This document shows positions 21,289 to 32,631 of a stretch of 64,000 nt of DNA, piece after piece. The position numbers and the translations under genes were made by a program. The notes beneath the pieces were generated by a model. The model was given only the letters and a program-made list of their open reading frames with translations. It did no database searches and was not told the DNA's origin. The stretch spans positions 90,785,795 through 90,849,794 of the forward strand of contig CM060977.1 in the NCBI GenBank assembly GCA_030765065.1, written 5' to 3'. Every line of letters begins with the position of its first letter. The stretch's first letter is position 1. Source of the stretch: Deroplatys truncata (lineage: Eukaryota > Arthropoda > Insecta > Mantodea > Mantidae).

Positions 21289-23605
21289 CAGGATTAGGAG
21301 TTTTAGGTGCGCACCTTTTTTCTTAGGGTAAGTCAAAGCTGTGCGGAAAAATATCACAGTGTGAAATGCTGTTTCTACTTGCGAAAAGAGGCCTTTTTTC
21401 TCGCACCTTTTTCCCTTTTTTGGGACCTTTACCCATTTTTGGCACCTTTATCCAATTTTCCCCAACCATGCCCATAATCCCCTTTTCCCTCCTTTTTTTC
21501 TTTTAATCATTCCAATTTATTCTTTAACTTTTAATTAACGTCTCCTCAGCTTGCTGTGTACGTGCGAATAGTAAGCCTACCATTTTCAGTAAACGCCGCG
21601 CGGGAATTGAAAGCACACCCGCAACAATGGAAAATAATTGAGTGTTCGACGAAAACCTCTTTCTCTCGCTTTACCGCTATAAAGTAGCCCGCAATAATGC
21701 AATTGACAATAAGTGATTCTATCCCACCAGAATCAGTAGCCTGCTGTTCGTGAATGTGAGTTAGTTGCTGTGAAAGACGTCATCTGTTTGCGTGGAGGCG
21801 AAGGCTGGGCACGCAGAGACGGCAGTAACCTCACCCGCGCAGTTCCGAGAATTATTAAGACTGGGTTCTGCTCGAAACTACTAGAAATCGCTGAGACTGA
21901 AACTCCAGCATGAATGAGAACATTCTGGTAATTGTCGCGGTGTTATAAGAGAATGTGGACAGCGAATGGGCGCAAGAGTGAGTTGTGTGACAGTCGCATT
22001 GTGTTAGCAAGTGAACTAGTGTTAGCTCTCCAAACGAGTGTACTAGAACTAGATTTTATCATGCCAAAGGTGTCCGGTGCTCGATTTATTGCTCTGGCTG
22101 AGGAATTCAAACAAGATTTAATAGACACTGGTGAAACTGTTATGCGATGTACTATTGGATTCAGGAATTTTGTTAGATGAAAAACGCCAGCGAGATCGCA
22201 TCAAACAACACATTTCCAGCTCTAAGCATCAAATGAACAAGACTCTTCAAGCAAACAAATCACGGCAACCTCTATTACGAAATGCGTTTCAAAAGAGTTC
22301 TTCAAAAAGCCAAAATTTGAAGGAATTAAACATTGAAGTGTGTGCAGCTCTTACACAAGCAGAAATTCCACTCAATAAGGTGAACCATCCAGCCTTCAAG
22401 GGATTTCTTGAAAAATACACAAATATGTCAATGACCAATAGAGTACTTTAAGAAAAAACTACATGGAGCCTGTTTACCAAGAAACCATAGCAAAAATCAA
22501 GGAGAAAGAGTCTGATTGCGATGTGGGAATCATTGTAGATGAAACCATAGACTCAATGGAACGATATGTTTTGAACATTTTAGTTTTTCCCTTAGCAAGA
22601 AAGAAAGTTAAGCCCATGTTGTTAAAAATGTACGAGTTGCAGAAAGCCAATGCCAGTACAGTAATGCAATCCATTATGGACTTCTGCCAAAAACTCTGGC
22701 CTACTGGTATCGAGTTTGAACAACTTCTTCTTGTGGTTACGGACCAGGCTCCACACATGGTTTCAGCTGTTAACCAATTGAAACCTTCATTTCATAACTT
22801 GAAGCATGTGACATGCTTGGCTCATGCCCTTCACAGGGTTTGTGAATCCATAAGGAACGAATACGACATCGCAAATCAATTCATCTCTGCCCTGAAGAAG
22901 ATTCTACTGAAAGCTCCGAGCCGTGTTGTTTACTACAGGGAAATCACTGGTCTGCCACTTCCAAATTTTCCGGTCATTACCCGCTGGGGATCTTGGATTG
23001 AGTGTGCTGCTATGTTGTGTGGGAATTTTGACAAAATTAAAGAGTTTGTGCTTTCTTTGGATCCATCCGACGCAGGTAGAATTTCCAAGGCACAGCAATT
23101 TCTGTTACCGGAGAAAATACATAATTTGCAGACAGAACTATATTGTGTCCATAGTTACAAGTACCTGTCTGCAGCTATTAAACGATTGGAAGAACAAGGT
23201 CTGGAAAAGGAAAAACAATGGGATATTTCTACTTCCGTGAGGGAGCAGTTAGATGGCTTGGCCAAAGACAAACTTGAATGTAGTCTTCAGAAGAATCCAG
23301 ACATTGAGGAATTCGTCACATCTGTAGAGTTGCCATTCCGAGTGAAGGTTTGCCCCACTGGTTTCTGTGGATTTTGAAAGAAGTTTTAGCATCTACAAAG
23401 ACATTCTATCTCCTAATAGAAACAGACTTACTTTTAAAAAGGTGGAGATGCTTAATGTCTTGAAGTACAACAGCTTCATGTTTTTTCCTTCTTTTGATGA
23501 GTGATAATTTGATATACTTGTTTGTAGCTCAATAAATTAGAATAGAGGAAAGAGAAATCGTTGAATTAGTTAAGGAAATACACAATTGAAATTAACCCAA
23601 AATCT

Positions 23606-23649
<44 letters not shown>

Positions 23650-24376
23650 CAAAAAATTCTCCATTGCTTGTAGTTTCAGAATCCACTTTTATTTTTGACC
23701 TAGTGAACGCTTGAGGAACGTTAGGAGACGTTTTAAATACCCTTGCGCACTTGGTTGCTAGCTGTTTATATTTTTAAAACTTGATTTTAAGGCGCTTCTT
23801 ATTTTCAGCATTTCTGATATTCAAAATGTTCCACGCGATGTAGTTTTCATCCATTCATATTGTCACTTTTATGCTTATTTCAAAAACTCAAATAAATAAA
23901 ACTGTCATATAATTTTTCTGTGTAATAAATAGTTTTTGCACTACTAGTTTTTGAAGATAACAATGTATACAAAAAAACAAAAAAATGCGAATACAAAACT
24001 GCAAAACTTGTTTTCTCTTAAACTAAGAATGGTAGAAAAAATCAAATGATTGTAGTTCCTTGATATAGAAGCAACATAAGATTTTTTTTAAATGCATCAT
24101 GTGTTGCATTTTCCATATAACCATAATTTTATATTTTGAAAATGAATAACTTGAAAAATAATTAAGATTTTGGATTGAAATTCACAAAACAATTATATCT
24201 AAAGAAGACTGACATGTGGTTAAAATTTCATCCTAATTGAATCGATAGTTTAAAAAAAATAGCAATTTCAGTTGTGCATCCCCTTAAATAAACCAGCATC
24301 TTATTGTTCCTTTTTTCACCTTATTTGAGCACCTTTTCCCTTCCTTCTTTCATCTGAAATTTGCACCTAAAAATCC
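21289..24376 (+). mobile_element. hAT element (CGGBP1-like transposase) with 8-bp target duplication
   Basis: TACATTAG flanks the element exactly at 21281-21288 and 24377-24384; 8-bp duplications are diagnostic of hAT. The left end reads CAGGATTAGGAGTTTTAGGT and the reverse complement of the right end reads GGATTTTTAGGTGC, so short imperfect TIRs share GGATT and TTTTAGGTGC. The element is 3.09 kb with one transposase pseudogene in the first two thirds and an AT-rich 3' part with an (AT)n tract at 23608-23648. Subterminal T-rich 'CACCTTT' copies occur near both ends. The undamaged duplication implies a fairly recent or well-preserved insertion, although the gene is broken. Confidence 0.9.
22062..23504 (+). 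pseudogene. hAT transposase, CGGBP1-like (frameshifted)
   Basis: I start at the Met of MPKVSGARFIALAEEF, because N-terminal regions of CGGBP1-like hAT proteins begin this way. Domains in order: a BED/CGGBP1-like N-terminal region (DLIDTGETVMRC, then LLDEKRQRDRIKQHISS in another frame); a linker with HPAFKGFLEKYTN; and the catalytic region with VDETIDS, VTDQAPHM, THCLAHALHRV-like CLAHALHRVCE and a conserved TRWGSWIE. The C-terminal dimerisation motif SVDFERSFSIYKDILSP lies in a third frame and ends at a TGA. About 480 codons with at least two frame changes (near 22170 and 23350) and a stop near 22451. One or two single-base events account for each break. Confidence 0.85.
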
Positions 24377-24398
24377 TACATTAGTTACAGTTATATTA

Positions 24399-25267
24399 CG
24401 AGGGCCATCCAGAAAGTAAGGATACAAGGTGCGTGATGCCGGGGAACGTTTCTTTACGAAATTGGCGCACCTGGCGTATAGAGTGGATTCTAATGATCAG
24501 TTTGTTTGGTCCCGCGTGTTTGTCGGCCATTTTGTTCAGTCTCAGTAAATTCTTCCGATGGAGAGGTCGTCGCGCGCTCCCGCCACCTCCCGTCCGTGAC
24601 CGCCACTTGTGAATTTGTGTATCGTTTTGCACAGGAGGGAGAAGTTTTGCTGAACACTATCGTGGATGTGTCACTACAACCCCGAATCCAAAAGACAGTC
24701 ATTCATCTTCCCCAGCCAACAAAAAGTTCAAGACGACTCCTTCAGTCGGAAAAGTCATGGCATGCTTTTTTGGGTCCTTTTGGTGGATATTATCCTTAAA
24801 GGGACTACTATTAGTGCAGATGCTTACTGCAATACCCTAAAAAGAAACTCCGAAGAGCCATTCAGATCAGCAGAAGGGGAATGCTGACCCGGGGAGTCAG
24901 CCTCCTGCATGGCAACGCAAAGCCCCACACCGCTGAGCCGCTGACTCGTTAAGTTGGGGTATTCTCACCTACCGCACCCCATTCACCCGACTTGGCGCCT
25001 TCAGACTATCACCTTTTCTCCAAACTAAAAACGTTTTTGGGTAGGAAACGTTTTTCCAACGATCAGGAGATCGAGGATGCTGTGAAGAAGTGGCTGAAGG
25101 AGCTGACAGCGGAGGTCTACGACACTCGCATACAAAGGCTGGTGCCCCGGCGATTACATTCAGAAATATTTTAATATAATTTTAAAGTATCTTGTGAATT
25201 TTAATTAAATACAAGCATTTTTCGATCCTACATAAATGTTGTAACCTTACTTCCTGGATGGCCCTCG
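24399..25267 (+). mobile_element. mariner element, internally deleted, near-perfect TIRs
   Basis: TA lies at 24397-24398 and 25268-25269. The left TIR CGAGGGCCATCCAGAAAGTA and the reverse complement of the right TIR (CGAGGGCCATCCAGGAAGTA) differ at one base over 20. At 869 bp it is shorter than the ~1.3 kb of complete relatives, so it is a deletion derivative. It begins only 14 bp after the hAT target duplication. Confidence 0.9.
24590..25173 (+). pseudogene. mariner transposase remnant
   Basis: Pieces in order: YNPESKRQS (just after the first catalytic position); LVDIILKGTTISADAYCNTL; a short decayed stretch where the 'HDNARPHT' motif reads LLHGNAKPHT (the second Asp is Gly); and APSDYHLFSKLKTFLGRKRF with the third Asp intact, then AVKKWLKELTAEVYDTRIQR and LVPRR. 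The N-terminal DNA-binding half and the first Asp are deleted. It is inactive by deletion and by the D-to-G change. Confidence 0.8.
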
Positions 25268-25269
25268 TA

Positions 25270-25767
25270 ATTAGGCTAATTATACGATCATTTAATTATT
25301 GATTAGTGTTACGTTATTAGGTCTTACCTTTGCAGCTAAATAACTAAAAATCTGAATTGTTTTTGCAATTTTTGGTGTAAGCGCTGTCTGTTTGTATGGT
25401 GAAGAAGATATGCGTAAAAGAAAACGAAAACTTTAATTGTTTGGTTTAATAGTAGTAGAAATCACATTAAAACGTAACTACGAGTTGTTCAACTATTGCA
25501 GTACAGTAATATGCAGCGTTTAATAACATACGCGTGTTATATAAATTAAGTATAGCACGGTTCAATGCTTAATTTAACGCTTAAGGTACATCCAGGTTAT
25601 AGATAATCAGTAGGCTTCGGACACGGTTGCTGTTTCGTTGCACTTTGACTGCGCACAGGGTTTCATGGAAACCTGCCTCTCCCCAAGCACTGCCAGTTAT
25701 TCACTCTAAGCAAGCGATCAGTATATATACAGCCTGTTCTGAAGTTATAAAGTTGATAGCTGTCAAA
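25270..25767. other. Unassigned stretch
   Basis: AT-rich; probably includes the 5' part of the following hAT element, but I cannot find its terminus. Confidence 0.45.
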
Positions 25768-26460
25768 ACATGCCGAAAACAACCAGTAAGAAAAGTATCC
25801 TACTTGTAAATGAATATGGACGTGAGTATTTTGATGTAAGAGGGGAAAATATATTTTGTAAAGTATGCCACATTTAAATCAAAGGAGAGAGAAGGGTTTT
25901 TATTGCAAGACACAAAAATCTAAAAAAATCACTCACAAAATATTACGTTGCTTCCTAGAAATGAGGTGGTGAAGATATATTATCCACATCAGAAACCACG
26001 TTCTCATGTTACCAAACCGAAGCTTACAGGGATTCGTCTGACATGATTGTAAGCACAAATATCCCATTTAATAAGCTACTACAAAATTTTGCTTTCAAAA
26101 CGTTGAAAAGCTACGAAATTTCCTTGTGAATCTACTTTACGAAATTTTATTTGTCATAAATAGCAATACTTGAAACTTGTCGATAATTTGACACAACACT
26201 TTACAGAAGTAGACAAATGCTCTGCTGTTGAAATAGCACAGCAGAAACTGAAGAGTGTTTTAGATAAAAACCCAGGATATGGAATTATGTGCCGTATTAG
26301 GCATTAATAATAATAATATTACTAATGTTAAGAATAACATTATTCTAAATAATGAAAATACATGCGTTTCCCAGAGGTGTGTGACGTTCGTTTTGTACTA
26401 GTAACATCATGCGATGTGGAACGGAGCTTTTCAAGATATGAACTTTTTTCAGTTTGAGAA
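25768..26460 (+). pseudogene. Second CGGBP1-like hAT transposase, middle deleted
   Basis: It starts MPKTTSKKSILLVNEYGREY and reaches a zinc-ligand-like FCKVC before a stop. Scattered frames then give NIPFNKLLQNFAFKTLKSYE, ESTLRNF, EIAQQKLKSVLDKNPGYG, and finally the hAT C-terminal motif TSCDVERSFSRYELF. The order matches the gene at 22062-23504 but most of the catalytic core is missing. Sequence similarity is only moderate, so it is a different hAT lineage. The 3' flank is interrupted by a family A SINE. Confidence 0.65.
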
Positions 26461-26484
26461 GATGTTTTGTTTTTGATACATTCA

Positions 26485-26785
26485 ATTGATTGTTCAATCA
26501 AATTGAGTTTTTATTTATGGACGCTCTTTAACTGCTGTGGTTCTTAGCGTCCCATTCTATATTCGGCGTGAAAGACCGGTAATTTTGCTCAGAGGCCTCT
26601 TTATCAGGCTTGAGGTTCATTTACGTGCTGTAAATCTACGACACGGGACCACCGGCTTTACTTCCCTTCCGAAGGAAACCATGCTAAGGATTTTTACGCC
26701 GGAAAAACTCCGTCGCCCTCCGCCGGGTTTGAACCCGCGACCTCGGGAACTAGAGGCTAGCATGGTAACCACGGAGGACGACTGT
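26485..26785 (-). mobile_element. tRNA-derived SINE, family A, copy 2
   Basis: Full copy in minus orientation with B-box-like GGGTTCAAACCC, the palindromic TTCCTTCGGAAGGGAAG and the 3' end CATAAATAAAAACTCAATT. An 11-bp target duplication, TGATACATTCA, lies at 26474-26484 and 26786-26796. This is the best-preserved duplication among the SINEs here. Confidence 0.95.
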
Positions 26786-26796
26786 TGATACATTCA

Positions 26797-28121
26797 GAAA
26801 ATATATTGTAATCCATTGCAACAGCTGTCCAGGCATGTAAGTTACACATGAAACTGATTATTTCATCTGCCACAGTTCAAATTTATTATTTTGTTCATCT
26901 TATTTATTCTTTGTAATAAAAGCTTAAGTTTACTTCAGAATTGTATACTTGCTTCTGTGTCCACGTATACCTATAGCGTACAGAGTACTCAGCATAGCAC
27001 AAACTCAGTAGCGCAAGAGACTATTGCCTCTCCCCTCGCCGCTCGCTTGTAAACAAAGTAGCAGTATAATGGAAGTTAACTTACCCGCAGCCTAGTAATA
27101 AGTAATTATGACGGAGAAGGAAGGCGATGACCAAACCTTTGTACTGAAGAAAAGAATATTACAGAGCAGTATATATGACAATGACTCACAATATTAGCAG
27201 AAAATCGAAATAGTGTGAATAGATTGCCGGTGATTTCTCTGGTTATACCTTTTAAACTCTTAAGTTTAAAGTATCAATAAACAAAAGAATGTAACACTCC
27301 GCCAAGCACATGTCAGCACGACGTGGAGGATGAGGGGTACTAAGTACTCGTGAGAGGAAATTGCTTCGGACAGAATGCGAATACAGTATATTGCACAGCT
27401 TGAGGATCATTAGCTTTTAAACACTGTATGTTTTATTCCTATATTTTGCGTAAACTTCTAACACATAATACTAAGAGTAGACAAATAAAAGTTGTAACTG
27501 AACAGTTCAGCATATGGGATTAAAGGTACTGGATTAAACTGTTCTTAACTTCAGGTTTTAGAAATCACTCATTTAATGTAATATGAGTAACCTTTTATAA
27601 GTTAACAATTTAAGAAAATGATTAGCACTATACTAGGTTAGAATTAACAGAAAACAAAGGCGACCCAAGCAGTCCGATCAACAATTTTGCATCACTAACA
27701 AAGAAGTTCAATTATTGGTAAACAACAACCAACTGTATTCATTGTCGATTAACGATGGGTACTCTTCACAGAATTGATTAAAAGTGTTTAACATAAATGT
27801 CTTATTTATATTTTCTGCTTTTATGTTTTCCACAGTGGCAGAGGATTCTCAGCCATGACACTCTCGAGAGTAATATTTTCTCACCACGTGGCAAACAGTA
27901 CACAGGCGGCTTATCCAGAAATCGGAAACGAACTGCAGCGCCTGCGCATAGCCTCTTAAACCCTCAGCTATAACGGTTCATTTAGCTATAGGTGAATCAT
28001 ATCCTGTTTCATAAACTGAACTGCTACAATAACGTTTTTTTTAATTTGTCTGCACTAGAATAACCACAAAATGTTACTATCTGAATCGAACTGTTTTATG
28101 TACTTGAGAAGCAATCCAGCA
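26797..28121. other. Unassigned stretch
   Basis: AT-rich with short inverted motifs only; no coding frame, tandem array or known repeat seen. It ends at the 3' terminus of the next LINE copy. Confidence 0.6.
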
Positions 28122-28299
28122 ATCGAGAGCAGGTCGCCCAGGTTTACCTGGGCGGAATGTAAAATCGCCACAGTAGTTAGCCGCTAGCGCAGCTTTACCT
28201 GTGCGATATAGTAGGTTTTCAATTTTCGCAAACTTTTATCGGGTGTCGGTGGGTAGAGCTTCCCTTCCTGTGATGCCATTGGCTGAGTCCTGGCGAATC

Positions 28300-28355
28300 G
28301 CCCGAGCGGAAGTGTTCAGGTGACGACCAAGCCCAATACTGCCTAACCTCTACAG
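28300..28355 (-). repeat. 5S-rRNA-like module 2 (LINE copy 2)
   Basis: Minus strand reads GAGGTTAGGCAGTATTGGGC then TTGGTCGTCACCTGAAC; box A-like part good, box C-like part diverged. Confidence 0.6.
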
Positions 28356-28460
28356 CCACTTGCGTGCTTGTAAAAACAAACAGGCCGATTGGCAGCGAAG
28401 CAAGATAGGATGTAGGTATAGGATTTGGGGTTACAAAGCCAAGAGGAGGGCGGGTCCCTG

Positions 28461-28515
28461 CTGAACGGACACTCATCCAGCTAGCGACCAGGCTCAATAC
28501 AGCTTAACTTGGGGA
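28461..28515 (-). repeat. 5S-rRNA-like module 1 (LINE copy 2)
   Basis: Minus strand reads CCAAGTTAAGCTGTATTGAG then CTAGCTGGATGAGTGTCCG, matching the 5S box A and box C order. Confidence 0.65.
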
Positions 28516-28929
28516 AAGTGTGATGGATTAGTAGCACTTATGCAAGCGGCCCCATGGCGTCCTTGGATAGACGGCAGCTCTTCCGTCTTCTGGGGGCCCT
28601 ATGGTCGTAGCGACCCAGGGCGTTTACCAGCTGATTGGGATGGGTAGCAAGTGCGGGATCTCTCGCACACCATGTCTGCGATATATTTGAGGTGTGTAGA
28701 ATGTGTGACGGGAATCTACGCTCAGTATCATAGATAATCCTTAATGCCCTGTTCTGAACGGTCTGCAGTCTGCGGATGGTGGACTCTGGCACCGATCCCC
28801 ACATCTAGCATCCGTGCAGAATCAAGGGCGTAGTTGAAATGACATGCCAAGCGGGAAAACTTGTAGTTTGCTCACCAGCCAATGAGGTGCTCTCTTGTCA
28901 CATGGTTTTGTTTACATCTTCTTTAACCG

Positions 28930-29519
28930 TTAAATACTACTCTGGGTGAAAATTCAACCAGGACATTTTTTGTTTCTTTGTTGTTGGTTGCCTAACCGGT
29001 GCTGTCCCCCCTCCTTCCTGTTATGTTCTTCTCCTGATAGTTTCTTGTTCTTGAGCCCCATTAATGATTACAGCGACATCGTTTGCTGTGCGAAGTAGGT
29101 AACTATTCAGTGATGCATTTGCGTTACTATTTTAAAGTAATGTAGTCTTGCCTTTTTCATACATTTGATAAAAATCCGATTCAAAGCGGCTACTCATATG
29201 CATGCAGGTAAAGAAATCAGCGCAAGTGAAATGATAGAACTTATTTTGAATGAAGAAGTTAATGACAGTGCACTTAGCAGTGATTCAGAAATGGTGGGTT
29301 TGTGTGAAGAAGGTGATGTTGAGGAGAAGGTTATAAAACTATTACTAACACTGTTTTTATGGATTAAAACAGACACTTTTCAGTTATATGCATGTAGTGC
29401 ATTCTTATTTTCAATCTATTAGAATTAAAATTGTCAACAATCAACAATTGTTATACGTATATGTATATGCAAATACAAGGTGTGGGTGAAAATTCACCCA
29501 GTAGTGTACTTGAAATTAA
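28930..29519 (+). mobile_element. Possible piggyBac-like deletion derivative
   Basis: TTAA lies at 28930-28933 and 29516-29519. Near each end is an inverted CTACT(CT)GGGTGAA motif (left CTACTCTGGGTGAAAATTCA; reverse complement of right CTACTGGGTGAATTTTCACC). TTAA target sites suit piggyBac. A 45-codon acidic, Ser-rich frame (EMIELILNEEVNDSALSSDS) resembles the N-terminus of piggyBac transposases, which is weak evidence. No catalytic region is present. Confidence 0.45.
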
Positions 29520-29834
29520 GTGTTAAGACTAAACTTAAAGTGAAACCACTTTACTGACTCGAGTTAAACTGTATTCACTCTTAAGTTGATCCGCGCCAAA
29601 ACAAAACCCAGGTGACCAGTGCACTGTTATAATGTATCCTACCGTCATTCGCGCCAGAAATAGTCATACCTGCACTACCACGTGGCAAGTACTCTACTAA
29701 ACTGCTCACTCGTGCTCTAATACAACCTGGCAACGCACTTCTCCGCTTAGGGTGACGTTTCAGGAGTCGCAGTTGTTTAAATGGCACTGTATACGTTTTT
29801 TCACAAAATATTGTAGACGGTTCGTAACGAATAT
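29520..29834. other. Unassigned stretch
   Basis: Nothing recognised. Confidence 0.5.
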
Positions 29835-30154
29835 CAAGAAAATTAAGAATAATAAACCTGTGGCGCTACACCCCACGAAGGGCCTGGGTCTGCCAGTCTC
29901 ACGCCTACGTGCGCACAGCAGAGGTGGGCGATCATCCAACTGATACGGGGAGGTGATGTGGCCAGCATTACGCATCCCCCAGCCGGAAAGTTGGCTCGCG
30001 AGGCCAGGACCGCTGTCTATCGCAGCTCCTCACTTTCCTCACGATGCTGAGTGGGCACCGGTCCTAAAATCCGCACTACCATGGGTGGGATCGAACCCGG
30101 GAGCATTGCGTGCCGGGGCCAGCATACACGCTCCAGCCCACTGCGCCACGGCGC
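29835..30154 (-). mobile_element. tRNA-derived SINE, family C
   Basis: The minus strand begins GCGCCGTGGCGCAGTGGGCT (A-box-like TGGCGCAGTGGGCTGGAG) with B-box-like GGGTTCGATCCCA about 50 bp on. A long body follows, ending in a TTATTATT-rich tail. The head looks tRNA-derived but the acceptor does not close. It lies just upstream of a family A SINE in the opposite orientation. Confidence 0.6.
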
Positions 30155-30185
30155 AGGGCATTAAGGAGAGTGCTAAACGGAATTA

Positions 30186-30475
30186 CCTAATACGCCATCT
30201 AGGGGTACCACGTTTGCCTCTAGTTCCCGAGGTCAGGGGTTCAAACCCGGCGGAGGGCGCTAGATTTTTTCGGGCGTAGAAATCCTTAGCAAGGCTTCCT
30301 TCGGAAGGGAAGTAAAGCCGGTGGTCCCGTGTCGTACATTTACGGCACGTAAAAGAAACCTCAAGCTCCTGATAAACGGGGCTCTGAACAAAATGTCCGA
30401 TCTTTCGCGCCGAATATATAATGGGACGCTAAGAACCATGGGATTTAAAGAGCTCCATAAATAAAACTCAATTCA
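30186..30475 (+). mobile_element. tRNA-derived SINE, family A, copy 3
   Basis: The head has CATCTAGGGGTACCACG and a good B box (GGGTTCAAACCC). The body has TTCCTTCGGAAGGGAAGTAA and GGTGGTCCCGTGTCGTA. The 3' end is CATAAATAAAACTCAATTC. Confidence 0.9.
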
Positions 30476-31733
30476 TTTTATTTCTGTCGGTATGGAGTTC
30501 CCTTTGCAGCGTTGCTTAGGCAAACCTTTTGGCATCCGCGCTTTCCGGATAGACCAATTTCAACGAACGATGGCTCGTGTGGGCCACCTGCTATAATACA
30601 AATTCCAAAAAACTAGATAGAAAATGTTTACATCTTTTACCAAATTTCTTCTTCTTTAACGGATTACCCTTTTCTTTGTAGGACTTACACACCCGAGGAA
30701 TTGCAAGCCAATGCGTTGGGTTCGGTAGCCTGTCAAAGAGCAAGCAAACTCTGGATCATTGCTATCCAGGATGTGTGATCAGCCCAATGCCTGGTATGGC
30801 GGCGAAGAAGAAGGAAATGAAATGTAGTATGAAAGGAAGATTCGCAGATCAACTTATCCAACCCAGAATTCGTCTAGCGATCGGCGAAAACCGCGAAAAC
30901 CTTCGTTTAGATTGGTTAGTCCGGTGGTTTGAGCCCCGGACTTCCCGAATATGGGCCACACACGTTTCACCCTGAGCGATCCCGTTTTTACCAAATTTCA
31001 CTGCCCTAAAAACATAAAACACGAAAAGAATTACATGGAAATATGTAAGAGATGTTCCAAAATATTGGCGACCAAATAACAACATATGATTTGCCAATTT
31101 AGCAAATAGCTTACGTTTGTTAGGAAACGTAACGACCTGTTTAGAGAACGTAATGATACTTCTGTGATGTTGGAACCTTCAAACACTCAAGTGGTAGTCA
31201 CGCAAGTGGGAAAGGTACGGTCGATATTATTGCGTGTTTCTTCCTCCAGATCTGATCCTCCAGAATGGTCAGCGGCATGAAAATTATTGAATAAACAATG
31301 GAAGCCATGAAAACTTTTCTTCCCATTCAAGATTCTCTTTGCCCTAGATGCATACATGGCGATGAAAATCGACAGCAGCAGACTATTAAGATGACCGCGA
31401 AGAAAGCAAAGCAGCGTATGACCCCCTTTACAATGCGTTCAAGGCAAAAATCATGATGCGTTACATAGCTAATTGAAATGGAATGACATCCTTCCGTCCG
31501 TCCGTCTGTCCATAGCGAGCTGTATCTTGAGAGCTTTCCAATGCTATCGTATTTAAGGATATCCAACTGCGAAATTTCTAAAATCCACAATTTCGGTTCG
31601 ATTTATTTGCAGTTTTAAATATCGAGGCTTAATGCATAATAGGCACACAAAATTTCATGCATATTTCAAAATTAGTTCCCAGGATATTAATTTTTATTGT
31701 CTTTTCCAAAATTTCTCCACACGATGCAATTAT
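30476..31733. other. Unassigned stretch
   Basis: No gene or classified element. Short frames such as 30775-30975 and 30849-31097 overlap on opposite strands and show no domain. Confidence 0.55.
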
Positions 31734-31875
31734 TTTTACTTTCTCTACCACGTATATATTAGTTAGAGAAGGTATTACATTCCACCCAAAAATTCCATAC
31801 CGAGTTTTCACCAGATATATATGTTTTGAGGACTGATGAATAAAAAAGGCATTTTTAGAAAACGTTTCGAGTGCA
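31734..31875 (+). repeat. R830 5' fragment
   Basis: It starts ACTTTCTCTACCACGTATAT and contains TTACATTCCACCCAAAAATT. It stops after TTTTTAGAAAACGTTTCGAG and is joined to a minus-orientation copy. Confidence 0.85.
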
Positions 31876-32631
31876 TAAATAGCTACATTACACATTTTTA
31901 TAGATACAAAGAGAACAGCGATAGTTAAATGTTTTAAGAACTGGACGCCCTATACTCACCTTAAAATTCCATATTGTTTCCATGCAATCGCGAGAAACAA
32001 CTGAGTGTTAACAGGACTTTAAAAGAATGACCAAGAAATGTACAATTCGAGCTTTTAATAACGGATATCTCAGAAATGGTTTATGCCACAAAAAAACTTA
32101 TCTGAAATAAATTGTGTGTTTCAAAGAATTCTACATTTTTGTGTAGTAGGTTTTCGTCTTATCACTTAACGTTTACCCCTTTTTACAAGATTATACAAAA
32201 GTTCTTCCAGATGACTTAAGTGGACCTAACAGGCTATACCCAGAAAATTCAACATATGCATTTTGTTTGTTACGTAAATATCTTTAATTATGGTATTTTA
32301 ATCAAAATAGTTAAGAGGCATTTTTAGAAAATAAAAAAATTCGAAAAAACTTCCATGTAAAGGGCAGTCTGGGGTAGGGGAGTTTCTTGAAAATTTTCGT
32401 GTTGCATTTTTGGAAGCGATTGAACCTAAATACCAAGTTTGGTATTTATCCGACGTTTCACTTTAGAGTTATGCTATTCACAGACACATACACACGCACA
32501 CACAAAGGACCTTTTTCTAAAAAGTATTTTTTATTCAGGGGACCTCAAAACATATTTACGGTAAAATCTCGATATCGAATGTTTAGATGTAATACAAGAC
32601 TTGCACTGCTTACTACACAGAGTAGAAAAGT
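31876..32631 (-). repeat. R830 copy 7
   Basis: It starts inside the family at AGCTACATTACACATTTTTA and runs to ACACAGAGTAGAAAAGT. Subfamily A; its first ~120 bp are absent. Confidence 0.9.

Larger units (their letters stand above)
28122..28855 (-). mobile_element. 5'-truncated non-LTR retrotransposon with 5S-like modules, copy 2
   Basis: Same element as 10735-11656, in opposite orientation and more severely truncated. The coding remnant is an 88-codon frame (28538-28804) with MWGSVPESTIRRLQTVQNRA, LRIIYDTERRFPSH and WCARDPALATHPNQL. Both 5S-rRNA-like modules recur at 28461-28515 and 28300-28355 with the same spacing, followed by the shared tail ending at TCTCGATTGCTGGA. Finding both modules in two independent copies shows they belong to the element. 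Confidence 0.75.

Noticed and set aside
22474-22758. 94-codon minus-strand frame opposite the hAT gene
   Set aside because: Shadow of the transposase on the other strand.
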